A stretch of DNA of 64,000 bases from Phoronis australis (GCA_002633005.1 NMRA01000008.1:1399745-1463744); one strand, 5' to 3'; shown: positions 1 to 14,700, counted from the first letter of the stretch. The notes: generated by a model from the letters alone, not told the origin. Translations and numbers: made by a program.

Positions 1-726
1 TAAGACGTGGTAAATTTATAGGTCGTACATTCTTGTACATTTGAAAACCTATTTTGCGTGTACAAAATTTGACCCTAAGTCAACGTTGATGCTTGTTTTA
101 ACAAAACGCTACTGGTACCATATTTTGTGTGATAGCCGCATTGAGTTTCTGTTACAAACTTATAAACAATAAAAAACCGTCTGTGTTGCGGCACGCAGTA
201 CATGGAAAGTGACCCGTTTTAAAAATACTGGCAACAGTAAATGATGTTAAAAGTGATTTGATTGGTGGGAAACCATACGTAACATGTTAAACTGAATTAA
301 GATAGCTGGGTTCTGCCACTTTCCCGCAGGCACATACACACAGGCTAGGTTGTATCAATTCACCAGTTGACAAACGTTAACAACATAATCGAGTGTTAAG
401 TACAGCGTAGTTATTCCAACTGTTTTCGTTGGTTGAAATTATTAGATGTGACGTTTGTTTTATAAGTGTAGCAGGTACACCAGTGTTTCCGTCTGCTGTA
501 CAAAGACAATCCAAGTTTCTCTTTTGAGGTGAGGCCTCGGCGTACTTCAGATCTTCGCTAACAGATGTCGTTTTACTCCAATTGAGGATCACCTTGCTAC
601 AGTAACGCTGTTGGAGATCGTACATAGCACGTGCGCATTGGCCAAAGGTGGGCGGTGTGCTAATGCGCCGCCTGCCACATTTGTGCAAAGCACAGCGGAA
701 ATTCATGATATTTCCAGCTGGAGATG
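1..726. other. 3' flank / 3' UTR of the FGF gene
   Basis: Lies downstream of the FGF stop codon. It probably includes the 3' UTR, but I see no canonical polyadenylation hexamer on the minus strand. Overlapping minus-strand ORFs here show no recognisable protein. Confidence 0.4.
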
Positions 727-1050
727 TCACGTATTTTCTGTCCTCCGCCGCGACTTTCGCGGTTTAAAAAGTTTTGAAAAAATACTATAAGGGTCGTCAA
801 AAGGCCCATTGTTGGCATCTGCCGTATTGCCGCTGCTAGTACTCGAACTTCCTTGCGGAAGTACTTCCATTTTATAAAACTTGAAACACTTCTCCTTTCT
901 TGTATTGAGAACGGCAATTCCTTTTAAGGGTTTCCCGTTTTTCCGGAAACCAACAAACCATTTCTCGTCGGCGACTGATTGCAATTTTGTTTCAGTACTG
1001 TCATCGTCTCTAATTTCTTTAAATGTGCACCTTTTATTGTTACCATTCCG
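727..1050 (-). CDS. fgf8/17/18-like: FGF exon 5: last core strands, tail and stop
   Basis: This is the last coding exon, 324 nt including the stop. The acceptor TTATTTTACAG precedes 1050 and the exon enters in phase 0. It encodes residues 135-241: RNGNNKRCTFKEI, then DEKWFVGFRKNGKPLKG, the hallmark FGF C-terminal block, then a TRKEKC segment where FGF8 has KTRENQQ. After the core comes a low-complexity stretch (SSSTSSGNTADANNG) and a basic end, KPRKSRRR. Vertebrate FGF8/17/18 also end in a basic tail. The open frame continues upstream past 984, the first TTG, to the splice acceptor. No canonical AATAAA was seen in the 726 bases downstream, so the polyadenylation site is not located. Confidence 0.88.
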   Translation of the reverse strand, partial: RNGNNKRCTFKEIRDDDSTETKLQSVADEKWFVGFRKNGKPLKGIAVLNTRKEKCFKFYKMEVLPQGSSSTSSGNTADANNGPFDDPYSIFSKLFKPRKSRRRTENT

Positions 1051-4000
1051 CTGTAAAATAACATAAAATACAGAAATTAAAAATGTTTCATTTCAATCAT
1101 GGTGGTCATCTCAAAGAAACAATCATTTCAGTAAAATGATATGAACAATGACTTAGAAGCCCTCAGAGATGATGTCGGGAGTATAGGTTGGCCAATAGAC
1201 GACTCCTTCTCATTTGTTTCCGTCGGCTATCATGAGCGTGTTATTAAGTGCAATGCATTGTTCAGGGAGAAAATCTTGACAGATGTCCACAGGTGACGTT
1301 ATTTAGTTGCCACGATGGCAGCCACACGATTTCCAGCGTGATGACTTCTTTGGACCCTTTAGCGTTTATATGGAAGCATTGGACTATAGTTTAGACGATA
1401 GACACGGCAAACCAGAACCCACAGCTATGAGCCTGTAACTTCAAAAATATTTGTGAAGATATTTCTATCGGTTAAACGGCCAAATGCGACTTCCCATGAT
1501 CTGTGTTGAGCCATAAAAACATTCACCATGACGCAAACGTGACTACTCGGGTATGCGAAAATGACACCTTCCGCCAATATAGTGCAAAGCAAATGCAATA
1601 AGTAACTTAAATTAAACCTTTTGCTTTTTAAGTCATGTATCATTCGACCTAACAGCTTCTATTACTTTCGAAACGTATGAGCGAGTTAATTCCGTATTGA
1701 TAAGGTCAACTCCTTCAACACCAGCTGCACGTGTTAGTCCTTCAACATGGCCGCTGTGTTCAGACTCGAGAGGTCAGTGCACGTCAAAAACCGCAATATT
1801 GTACTGTAGTTCGTTTGATAACAAGGACAATAAATTATTACCGAATAATAGGTCATGCTGAGAGTCTCTCTACTGTACCATGAGCGCCCTTTTGTTTTAC
1901 TTTGCGTATGACTAAGGACAACAAATTTTAAAGCATCCATAAATATACTTGAAAGTAATATTCAATCCACGGCAGTCCCGTCGTAAATTAAATTTCACCA
2001 ATGTCTTGCCAGCTCAGATACGGAAGATGGCGGCGCGAGTAAACTCGCAAATGGGAATTCACCATATCGGACGCATAATTCATACGAAAGGTCTAGAAAA
2101 TAGTTCATTCCTGCACATAATGCATTTGGGGGCTCTCGAGTAGCGATGATAAATAGCGCCTGTTTGACTAGCCCATGAATGGGTTCAATCACTTATAACA
2201 CGACTTTTATAAAGTTTGCTCACTGACTTGACACGAAATAGAAGCATAAAAGGAAAATATTAATCATTCATGCTAGCAAATGTTGATTGCTTTTACTTTT
2301 TGCTGGTAGTAGTAAACAAAGCGAACGACTTTTTAGGTGTTTCAATAACTTTTGTACTCTCTGCCCAGTTGTTTAGTGGCTTGACAAACATTGAATTACT
2401 GTCAGGGACACGCAATGGGACTGTTTTCTTTTAATCAGTCATGACCGATACTAGCGCGTATCGAACCTTTAGCGCTAGTCGTTTTCATCTTGAGGTCGCG
2501 GCGTAACGAATGTTGACCGACGGTTTAATGTGACAATTTTACCATCTTTTTGTGTCACACTGCATTGTCGAAAGTTAAGTATTTAGACGACTTCATACAT
2601 CTGCGACAAACTTGGTAGTAGCAAAAGATATCTCGTTGTAGCCACTGGGATACTCAGAAACCTACGTTTAGTCGTTTTATCGATAAGTCTGAATGAGGCT
2701 TTCAAATTAAGTCTCCAACTTTTTAATGAATGAACTAGATTTTGCATTTGGCGACGCCTTTTTGTTAGCGCTACAGTAACACTAAACCACCAGGGTAACA
2801 GATCGCGGAAGGAACGATTTCCCCAGTCTGGGCAACGTTAGATGCCTGTCACCACACAGACAGTGGGCCGTGTAATAAGCCGCAAATTATCATGATTGGG
2901 TAAATTAGACACAGAATGTGTATTAGATGTTCAACCAATTGTCGTAACTAAACAATGGTGTGTTTTGGAAGGGTAATTGTGATAAGGCACACAGGTGTGC
3001 GATTGTCATACGGTATGAGAATCTGACATTTTTATAGCACAATAATGGATGACTAAATAACACAATCTGAGCTAATCAGAACTAGTAGCCGTATTCTAAT
3101 CTACTTAAAAAAGTAAAGCCTTGTCGAAAACAGCAGACAACAAATTCTCACAGTAATCGAAGAACTCTGCGTGCTTTCGGTCAGCAGACTTGTGAAGTTA
3201 TCGTGATCGCGATTGCAGAGAGTTCGACCTATTAACCTTCCAACGATTCATTGCTGGTTCAGTCGAAGCCTGAGGCCCCAACAAACCAGATATTTGTGCC
3301 ATTGTTCACCCCATCTACTGATTACATACCGACGTGGAAGTTAAGACACAATTGACGTTCCAAGAGCTATTGACCTGCGCAACACAGCATTCAAACAGGC
3401 GTAGGATTGTTTTAAAGAGAGACTGAACACTTCGCGAAGGGCCATATATATATGTATCAAACGACATCTTGATGGACTCTTGAGCAGTTGATAGACCAAT
3501 AGTGCCCAACTAGCAAACACTAAGGCTGCCAATATCAAATATTAATACAAAACTTTTCAATGGTTATCGTGTTTTTTCCAGTCCCATTACAGCTGTGGTT
3601 GATTGTCTTTCGGGTGGTCTCGCACTTACTTGCTTACCATGCCTATTCAAGAACACGTGTCGGCTTAAATCAAGCTTACAGCTGGCAAAAAGAAAAGGAT
3701 AAGAAGTATGAGAGGGTAATATCGACCTCCCGGTGAAATGTAGAGACGAGGGACAATAGGCAAGTCAGTATAATCGTCCTTGGTCTGGCTACTTACTCTC
3801 GCCCGGCCTCTGAGATGAATGGTTACTTATCATTACTTAATAGGCCATCGACGTAACTTAATCAAGAAGTGCAACGTCCATAGGGGCAAATGTGTGAAAA
3901 CGGTTGCTGGCGAAAGAAGCCCCTTCTCCGTTTTACCGTATAATCCTCGTGGGACAGACCATCGGCATATTGGTTGAAAAAATGGTAGTCACTGTTAATA

Positions 4001-7000
4001 ACATGTCGCTTTTCACGTCACTGTTATATTTTTGTGTGTTTACCATTACAAAATTAAATTTAAATCGTTATTTAATCTTTGTAAATTCGTTAATTATAGT
4101 ATAGTTAAAATTTTCAAAATGACAGCAATCCAAAAGAAATTCGCTTTATTCTAAAAGCATCTTCAGCTATTTCAACATGTAATCGAGTAATGGCCAAGGC
4201 TGGTGTCGTTGTCAAGTCGTTGGTTCGTCTACTTTATATGGAATTTCCAGATTTCATTTCAAATCATCCTATTTATAAAAAGTCGGATTGAAAAATCACC
4301 TTGGCAAAGGTAAATAACTGCGAGACCGGAAGTAGTTTGGGCACGCTTGGTCACTTCTCAAAATAAGCTATTTTCGAACTTTGATAAGCCCACTCTGCAT
4401 CAAATAACTAAACTTAGATTGTAGTAGTCGAGCAAGTAATTGTTTGTTTCGCGCGATTCCAGTCGTACGATTTGACGCTAGCACGCTGGTGTCCAGTCGT
4501 CAAACAACGAGCCTTGAATGACTGTTGGCTATTATTGGTATCCGTCTTACTGCTGCTGATTACAGTGAAACAGTAACCCACGTAAACTAAACAAACATGA
4601 GATTCAAGTCCGTTTTGTGCGCATCTCAAGAGTTGAGAAATCAATTTTAGTTGAAATAATATTTTCAAGTGCGACCCTCTTAGGTTTACACAAAGGCTTT
4701 TAGTGTGGCTTCCCCATTTTATATAACAAATAGACAAGTCACTGTTGTTTAGTTAACTGGGGATCTCACGCTTTCAAAAACGTGAAAAGCAAAATTTTTG
4801 TCATAATTTTTTCTTCAATTAATTGACAAACATGCAGCGAAACGCACCCCAGATGCCTAACGTTGGTGCGATTTTAGCAAGAGCATCGCCTACATATTAG
4901 TATAAGAATCGACCAACTTAGACAAAGTGAAAGACCATAGAACATGTGCTCTGAGACAACACATCGGACGTTATTCAAACCCACACGGCCAGGCATGTTA
5001 ATTTTTTCAAATGCTAATGTTGCTTTGCACTATGATTTGCAGGACATTTTAATTCACCAACAGCTCAATTACGAGATTATTTCCTGAAAGTGTCAAGTAG
5101 TTACCACTGCTGTATGATCATTAGGATGCGACCGCCATTAAACAGAAATGTGAAAACTGCAATTAGCCCGCGACAAACTGGGAAGCAATTACGAAGTCTG
5201 TGATTTCCCATAGCAAATATTAGTATGTGTTAAAACTTGGTGCTAGAGAGAGATTGTAGCATGTCGTGTCAACTACGACTAAAATGAATGTCAATAACTG
5301 CACAAGCTCGAAAAGGGAGAATTCATCGTCTACACAATCCCGGAACTGGAAAGAGGAGCCTCCATTTCAAATATGTGATGGCGTCCATGTTGTGCGGATT
5401 TGCTGTTCAATTAACTCAAAGAACACAAGAAACAGAAAAAAAATATTGCGACTTACCCGAATGGTGAGTTTTCCTGTCTTGCTAAAACACAAGTAATAGT
5501 TGGTTCGAGGACTCTGTATTCGAATCTCGCCGAATGAAATTGTCTTGAAAGAGAGTGTGGCTGAAACGAATAACCCTCCATTAATTTCAGCTTGAGATTT
5601 TTTGTGTCACAAGTTGTATCGTGAGGGCTTTCTAAACAAATAATCGCCTTTCCGAATCACTAGACCCATTTCCCGAAAGGAGAAATACACTTTTCCGAGT
5701 CCCGAAATGAAGTACTCGAAACCCTGAATCAAGCGTCGAACGAGATCGCGCAAGTGGATTCAACGATTCGGAAACTTCTTGAGTTCCGCGTTACGGACCC
5801 CCCCCCCTCTCCTTCACAAGGGTGACAGAGACTACTCAGTTCGTAAAGGAGATTCTTTGGCGCCCTCGAGTTACTACGCAATCAGGGGCTATCATAACAA
5901 CTGTAGAGTAATATCCGGCAGATGAAATGTACTCTCGCAGGTAAGCCACCACAAAATCGTGGATTTTCACAATTACGTGAAGTGAAAGCTTCCGTCTAAA
6001 TAGTGCTGGTCAACCGTTGAGTCGACTTTAGAGTTTCGATAAAGACAGGAACTTGCGGATTGTAACAGGCACCTACCAGATTTAAAGCTTAACTATGTAT
6101 AATAAGGCCACTGTGTACGTCAATCAATTCAGAATTTTTTTACGCGGAATAGTCCGAGTTCAGATTGATTCAGGGACTGAGATCGAGCACAATCGCGACA
6201 ACAGAAGGCGCGCGCGCGTACAACACTAGGATTTCCGTTCCATTCTACGGTCTCGTTCACGCAACGACACTAGGCTTGCATTCAGTAACGCTAGGTCCCA
6301 GCTAAAATCTAGTCGAAGTCAGGTGTTTTCATTTAAAACACACGGCAATGTCTCACGTAATCCTCGCGAAGTCTTGCTTTTTAGCGAGGTCCTAGTGTTA
6401 CTGAACGGGAGGCATCTTTGACTGTTCACCTAGTCGTTTACAGCAGGTGGCGACTGGAAAAAACCAGCCGCCACCGATCCATGTGAATGTTGCGATGATA
6501 GTAGGCCTGCCCAAGGAAAGAGGCTTTTTCCGCAATGAGGCGTCAGTGGGAAGTAAAAACCAGCCAAATCGAGCCCCAATGAATCGTGCCAAAGTTCACA
6601 TTCAGACCAGTGCCCAGTGTAATTCTGCGAAGGAAACGATATGAGAATTTGTAATTTTCCATGGCGCTTTCCAAAGAGAATCTTAATGTTAAACAGTTGC
6701 GGAGATGATGGGTTCTTTTTGAGTCAGGTACGCCAAACATGGTCTTAAGGCCCATGAACAGTAACACTGTCATTGAAATAGATCTTATAGGGATCATTCA
6801 ACACAAGACTTGGCCGAGTTGGCAAGATCGCAATGGTGATTTCTTTCATTCACGGAGATTTTGAGACGTTGGGCATTTTCATTTTAATCTTTACAATATC
6901 TCACCGCACAAGAATGGCACTTTGATGGCATGGTGGTTGCAAAAATTTAATAAAAAAACGCTTGGAAATCTCACTGCATCAAATCTCCACCGACTACTTT

Positions 7001-10000
7001 ACCGCCATCTGGCGACAATGGGTATTTCATAATGTCGCCAATATATCGGGAAATAGTTATTGTCAGCGTTGTGGTACAAGTGCCGGTTTTACATGACAGT
7101 ATACAGTAGTTGTCGACCTGGGGTCACCGATTGTGTGTTAACATGAAATTTATCTCCCCGTCTCTCAGATCAAGTATCTGGACATTCAAACAGATAACGA
7201 ACCGCGCCTTCTCTAAAAAGCAACTTTCAAATTAGGAAATTTGCTGCTTTAAAATCGGTTACACTTTTTTCCTTACTCAAATTAAAAATGTTTCGGACTA
7301 GGTCCATTAAGTTAATTGTCACGGCCGGTTAATTTCAGTCGCCATTGTTGTAATAGTCGTACGCATGCGTTAAGAAAATAGATATTTTAACCACTAGAAC
7401 ATGGTTCACAGAGGCCTTAACCTCAGACCACTAGACGAAGGTGCGGTATTTCAGTTGCACAACCAGGCGACTCTCAACAAAAAGACCACTGCCTCGACGT
7501 TCCGCTTCAGAAGTGACAAATTGGAAACTGAATATAACCAGTGCATGCTATATCAAACCCAGGTACCGAGCGGACGGCTCCGCGACAAAGAAAGCACTGG
7601 GTCGTTCACAGGGGATTACATGAATAGGAAGGGGGGGCAGAACTGAAGCTCGACCTATACACAGGAATAGCCGACCTACTAACATGCACACGCAACTGGT
7701 CCTAAAAACGAGATCGAGTTGTCACGTATCACGAAGGAGAATCCTGTGACAAGAGTTAGAAGTCGACTGTGTCAATGGCCTCTCATTTCGTGGCCCGTTT
7801 TGCTATTTTGCAGTCTGGACTTCACGTTTAGCACGAGCCTGATTTCTTTTTTCACGTCTGCGTTTTATTTTCCAAGGTCTGCTACATCCGAATGTAGGTC
7901 GGATATTCGTGTTGAGGCCCTGATTCATAACCTGAGCATTCAAAAATCGATCACGTGAGACAAAATATTTCCAAATTTGTGTAATTTTTCGTTTCGCCAA
8001 AAGTTACAGCAACAGCGATGAATAGCATAACGCGAGTCACAGATCGAGAAATCCGAGATTTCACGTGGCGAGAAGCAGAAGTACGGTAAACTCCAATGCA
8101 CTAATTCGAATTTCCCCTCTACGTCCCATAATAAATCGTACGGTCATGATACTGACACGGTACAATAAGTAACCGTCAAGATTTACCAGCACACTAATCA
8201 CAGAGGCACATTATCGTCACAGTAATGTTTCTATGAGCATACATATTCATAGGCAGGTCTACCAGAATCAAGGAGAACTGTAGACTGGTTGCTGCCTGTA
8301 TAACGTTTGTAAATGGAACCGTTTAATAAATACCACTTCGGATTCACACTCGGGCTTGGCGGAATGTAAAACTTATTGCGGAACCTCGGGCTCACCAACA
8401 CGTTTCTTTCCCGGTCGGCAACGCCTGTCATCCGCCTCAAGCCTTCAAAGGGTTTTATTTACTAATAACAAGTATAATCTGCTCATGAAAAAACAATCTT
8501 CCCTATAAATCATTTTGAGGGTGAACTCCCATGACAACTCACTTCCGACAATCTTGATACTCGGAATACCCGTCCCGTACAGGTAGTAAGTAATTAAAAT
8601 ACAAATGTATTAATTAACTAATCAATTAATTAATTTATTTATTTATATGACGGCAGTCAATTCAAGCAAAGGCGTTGACGAGCGTCACCAACGCAATGTC
8701 AGTTTGACTGCTGACCCTATTGCGTCACTTAGCGGGAAACCTCACACACGTATATGTATATGTCTTTAGGGTAATGAAGCGTTGCATAAAGTTCCTATTG
8801 GAGGCAATATTTTGGCCACTCATTTTTACCGCACAATTAAAGACCGGAATTAAATAGTATCTTTGTGTGCGGTCTCGCGGACACAAGGTGCAGGGGCAGG
8901 CTAGCAGCGAAAATTTACAATACGTATTAACTACGAATAAACCATTTAAAGAAAAGGTTATCAATGTCAGGTTCTTGAAAGGCGTAAATATAAATAAGAT
9001 GAAAAGCAACAATGAAAATAAATTTAGTGTATGAATATATCCAAACACTGTGTTCGCTGACTCAAAGAGATTGGGATACCCCTAGGCGCATTCCTATTAG
9101 AAGATACAGCCTTCGCTTAGTTGAATTGTATTTCTTTAAAACAACACAATAAAACGCCATTCAAATGTATAGAGCTGCTCGTGCTAATCTGCGGATGATA
9201 CACTCGCTATGAGACGGGCGTAAAGAAACCCAAAGAAAAATAAACCTGGTTTGAATATCAAGTCAATTTGAACACGCATCTCAGATCAGTGAGGTGAACA
9301 ACTCACAACCAAATGACAGCGTAAGCTGCTTGATATGTTGTCGACTACTTAAGCAGCGACACAAACAGTGATTTTGAGATTAAGAAGGTGATGCTTTAGA
9401 AGTGTCGCGATTCCCACAACTTTCAACAGCTCTCCAGGTCGTGATTTTTATACCTATCAAGTTATTTGCCCAACGAATTGCCTATTTTCTTCGCGTATTC
9501 TCAGTTTGTTCAGTAAATCGACTATTGCGGTCCTCACATCTAGGAGCAGATCACCGTGTCGTGTCAAGTTATTTATCCTACAAATCTTTTATTCGACCCT
9601 ACGAATTCCTAGTTTGCTTTGTCAATCATCTGTTTGTGGGAGGGGTGTCACAACTACGATCTTACACCCTCTAATAACTCCCCCTGATGGCTGGTTCAGT
9701 GCTTTCGCTGTCCCTGCAGGCCCCCAGCCCCGGGTGCAACTCACACAGAAGCCGTCACTGAAGACGTCATCATCACACCGGTGAAAGGGCCCTATAATTA
9801 TGATGAATTAGACCAACTTATGACCAATAAAACTCACCGCTAAATCCACATTTTATTGACTTCCGACACAGTCTATTACACCATGCAGTCGTCGAAGGGG
9901 CAATGGGTGAGAGTTTGACACTCGGCGCTTGTTATAATCTGAACAGAGGCCAGTTCGCGCACATTGGCGGAGTAGGCACTGACTTAATTAAACCAAGTTG

Positions 10001-11740
10001 AAGTTTATCTAAAAGAAATGCGTTAAGATACTATGTCTGCTTCTTTTCAGTTAAAATCTCCATAAAAGGAATTTGGCGGCAAAGCAATGATGCTATTTCA
10101 ACAGCTAATCATATGTTGCCAAGTTAGCAAGAATAACATGTAAATACGAAAATTTCATAATCGTTTTTGAATTTCTGTTGCATCAATAAAATGACCACTA
10201 CAGTTAAGGGCGTTGCACTTAAAATTTAAAGAATTGCCAGTAAAACACGCAAGTACATGCCAGGCTGTTCCTATATTAGTAATGTCTTTTTATGTGTTCC
10301 AAACGAATGAAAGTCCAGAAAAGAGCGTTCCTAAAATTTACACACTTCAGCTTTTACGGAAGCTGTGAAGCCCATCTGAGTCTGACTTCAAAACTGAAGA
10401 CTCAGGCAGGAAATGATGTTGTTGCTTTGCTTTAGTTTGTCAGACGCATTCAAGTCCCTTGGTCAATTCACAAAATTGTAGCATATCACTGTTACGAGGT
10501 ATTTGCCAATCTACATTGCTCTCACCGGAAACTGTCCTGGTTTTACGATGACGCTAGGTGGCTGACTGCCAGTGATTACCCCCATGGGACTCGATGGGAG
10601 GTAATGGTCAAGAGAAGAGCGAGATGGCCAGTGGTCATCTTTTAAAATAGACCTAACCAAAATCGATGGTGTGTGGTAGCAAACTGTGTAACATCTGAAG
10701 TAAGCAACGCAGGGGAGTAGCGTTTGAATCACGACATGTTTTTGCAAAAATTATGTATCACCTTTTCACATCAACTTTAGAGAATACTACAACATTTATT
10801 TGGTTATGTCTGTATACCTATGAAACTCTTTATCCCGTAATAGATCAATAACAAAAATATTTAAAATTATTAGGACACACCAAATCACCACAATACTTTA
10901 CACAAATATTGTATTTCGAGTCAACGCTAAAATTGAGCCTTAAGTATTTCTATGGTTCGAAATGTATTGAAATAATTTACCGTAGTAAATTATACTTCCT
11001 TTTGAAGTCACTCGGTAAACAAAGTTGTGACAATAGTAGCTATTTCAATGATAATGTATCGATTTCAAGCAGACCTATAAACACAACGTTGTCGAACGCC
11101 TTTGACAATCCAATGACAACAGTTGTGTTTATTGTCCATTGACAAAGATCAACTACGTTGCGCGTGTGGTAACGCTTGCATTCATATCACCGTGAACAGA
11201 CCGTGTTTAATATAAATCATCAACCCATTTACACAATTGTGTAAGTCAAGATGAAAGACTTTGCAACGCAGGATTCAACTATTCGCCAGTTTAGCGACAA
11301 CAAAATGAATTCACTTAAAACCAACACGCTGACACAAATACCCGAGGCCCGTGGGACAGGGTTGCACTAAGAAATCAACTTGCGACGTCGCAGAGCAAAC
11401 AAACCTGCATAATTAAAAGCTTTGAGAGTGTCCTTATTCAAACAAAATACTAGCCATGTTACGTGCGCAACAAGTGTAAAACTTGACAGCCTTCTTGTCT
11501 TTGACGTTTTCTTGTACTTGATAGCACTATTTAATACTTCTAGTAAAATTTCTCAAAAGGCTTTGAGTTTGTTATTATTAAAAGGAGTTAGACGAGATCC
11601 AATGGTGAGACCCAATTCTCTATTTTCTGGACGCTAAAACGATGGCAGTAAAGAGTCTTGTCTGTAAAGCGTATATGTTATACTGTTGTAAAGAAAGGGG
11701 CTCTAATCTCAATAACAAAAATGGTAATAACACCAATTGC

Positions 11741-11780
<40 letters not shown>

Positions 11781-14700
11781 GTAATAGTAATAATAGCAGC
11801 AACAGGAGCAGTAGTATTAGTAGTAGTAATTACAGTGATTTTATGATCATTCTTAATGTTCACAACGTAAATGGGTTTTGCAATGCAAAGAATGAGTAGT
11901 ATTTTTGGTCAAACGAGAATATACAATCTTCTGTTCTTTAAAAACAGTAATCTGGAGAAAAATGAGGAGCAGAAGTCTCAGCTGAGATGCTCGCTGTTAA
12001 ATTGTATCTCAAATGTGTTAGTAGCGGAAAATCGTTATGCGCCATCCAAATTGACCTCATTTATGTTCGACATATGTCCTCCCATGCGTTCGACTGGCTC
12101 TTTCACCCGAGTAAAAGTCCCATCTCTGAAAACTCCTGGCCTTGTCAACACACCCTGTTGTGCCTGCTTAAGTCAATAACGGCAAAATACCTACGGCTTA
12201 AACAGGTGTTTATGTCATCCACCTTTGCATGTAAAACGACACAAAACTATAACCTCGATGTTACGTTAACGTTCGCTTGAATGAGTTAGTAAAATGTGGA
12301 GAATTTCAAAACGGTAAATAAATTTGATTAGGAAATCGTGTTGAGCAGGTGTCTGCCCGCGCTTTACGTATGGGTGGCTGGGATGGAAGGCAGTACGGTT
12401 TACGTCTGCAATTGCATCAGCAAATATGTAATAGTCGAATGGTTCCTCTGAAGGTCTAAGACGGACCCAACCTAACAAGAGTTTAACGGTAAAAATCGTT
12501 GATGGCGCACACGCTCAACCCTACTTGCCCATTACTGTTGACCTGCAGATTGCAGATAAACAAATTACTGTTATGCTTCCTGAAATATTCCAAAGCAAAT
12601 CCTAAAGATTTGAAGACTGAAGATTAGCGATCTTGAACACACGTTGTCTTAAATCTTTTCTCGCGCGCAGTTCAACGACTTGCTGGTGATCAATGAGTCC
12701 AAGATCTTATTAGACACTTGTTTCCGTCGGCTTTATCAGACAATATCATTACGCGCAATCATTCTGCTATTCACTTCCATATTTTTCACTCATCACTCTT
12801 CATTACAAACCCATAACGCTATATATAGGTGACGTTTTATCTCGCCTTTCATGAGACATACACACACGCGCGCGCTTATACTCTGCAAACCACTATGGGT
12901 GGGTAGCTGCACAAATAACGACTGTTTGTGTTGAGTGTGGAGGCAAGAAATCTTAAGGGTTTATTAGTACAATGGCAAACAGGAACACTAACCGTGAAAA
13001 TATCGATACAAAACCAGACGTAAGCTAAATGAAACTAAATTAAACTAGTAAAAACAGATCGAAGTCGTGCCGTCAATGAAATATGTAAATGAAACTATGA
13101 AAAAGAACGAAACATAACCTTAGCAATCTAAACAATTGACTTATATAATGAAATCGCATTAATCATGCTAGTTCTGTTTTTTAAACCAGCCAGAAACCTG
13201 TAAATCATATCATTGGATTCACTAATGGCCGCTACTGGGGACAAGATTTTTAGGGCAATGGATACAAGTGTGATATTACCGCAAAGTAGACCATGGACTC
13301 AGGAAAATATCCATGTATTATTTAAGTTTTGTCTTTGGTTTACAAGAATCGTAAATCAAACAATAAAACGATTATTGTTCTGTAATCTAGGCTGTTATGT
13401 CGCTTTCCAGGCCTCGAGAATGCGATAATAACATCCGTGAGTGTCAACAACTACATAATAACCTTACGGACAATCAAGAATAGAACAATCAAATAAAATA
13501 ATTCAAATTTTCCGAATCACTCAACGTTGTTTGTTGGACAAATGAGAAATGGGTGATTTGAGATTGATTGTCGCAAAAAGCGAGTGAAGGGTTCGTGATA
13601 CTAGCGTGGGTGTTTCCCCTGGTGTAAATGAGTTTAGTGCTGAGTAGTGCGAAATGGAATATGACATAAAAATCAGTGCTACATTAAGACATGTACAAGA
13701 TACAATTTGAACATAGAAGCCATCTTGCGGAAATGACCTCCGGAAATAACTTCATTGATAATAACAGGTGCAAAGTCATCCGGAAAACCTCGGGTATTTT
13801 CGTAGCCTCAAATTGTCCCTGCGACGGGCTTCATGTTTGCCTACGTGTAAACTTCAGTCAATGCAACAATCAAAAGTGATTTTAGACAGCTAAAACCCTG
13901 GCTTTAGCTTAGCGGGTGTCAAAATTCGCCTCGCGACGGTCAATCCTTAATCACGTGACTTGCTGGAACGAGTGAAGTTCGCACATGCGCCGACGCATAA
14001 TTTGAGGCTAAGAAAACAACAAAAATGTTCCGAATGGTACAAATCAACAAACTACAACTTACCGAGAATACTTTTGGGATCTGTGCCGCGGGCATTAACG
14101 GGACTTCTTCTCTTGCCATTCTTCCCTACTATTTGAACAAGTTTATCACTACACAAATTCGTGAGTTGGTAATCCTTTGTGTTGGAGTCCTTCTCTTCCT
14201 CCGAATCCTTTGCACTAGTTTTCCAACCAGCAAAATATTTGTTAAAGTGGTGCTTTCCTAAAGGACTGTACTCCCTGTCCGACTTCCTATCACTGGCATA
14301 CACCTAGGACATCAAAGGGGAAATTAAAAAACGGAAGATCCATTAGTTTTCTACAGAATGCCAATTTGGTGAAAAATCAACTCTGAAAATGCCCTTAAGG
14401 TATCCAACGAGGCAAAACATTGGTACTGAAGCGAACTATAAAAATGCGAAGTGGATGAATGACATTTTTAGGCTTCTTGGGTATCTATAGTAACAAATTA
14501 ATAGCAGTTCAAGTGTTAAGTATATGCGCCTGTTGTTCGGGTGTCCAATCAATTACGTCAGTCAGCTGGAAGTAAGGATTAGTTAACAATTACGCGACAT
14601 TGTTGACAGGTGTGATTTTCTTTCTTTTACTCACTGGCAATGAGACGTGAGAATGAGGCTTAACGTTACCTTTCAACTGAACTAGCTTGTTTATTTATTT

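Larger units (their letters stand above)
5561..14062 (-). other. FGF intron 3 (8.5 kb)
   Basis: Runs from donor GTAAGT at 14062 to acceptor CAG at 5561. It contains a MITE at 6281-6405, an AT-rich ATTA-type tract near 8590-8646 and an AAT microsatellite at 11741-11838. No other coding exon was recognised in it. Confidence 0.7.

Noticed and set aside
3630-3681. Minus-strand segment reading RHVFLNRHGKQ, first taken for the central FGF exon
   Set aside because: It enters in phase 2, which does not fit exon 3 (phase 1 out). The exon at 5560-5457 fits in phase, length and sequence. It is kept only as a possible poison exon.
11620-11899. Poly-Leu, poly-Ile and poly-Asn ORFs
   Set aside because: Translations of the AAT microsatellite.
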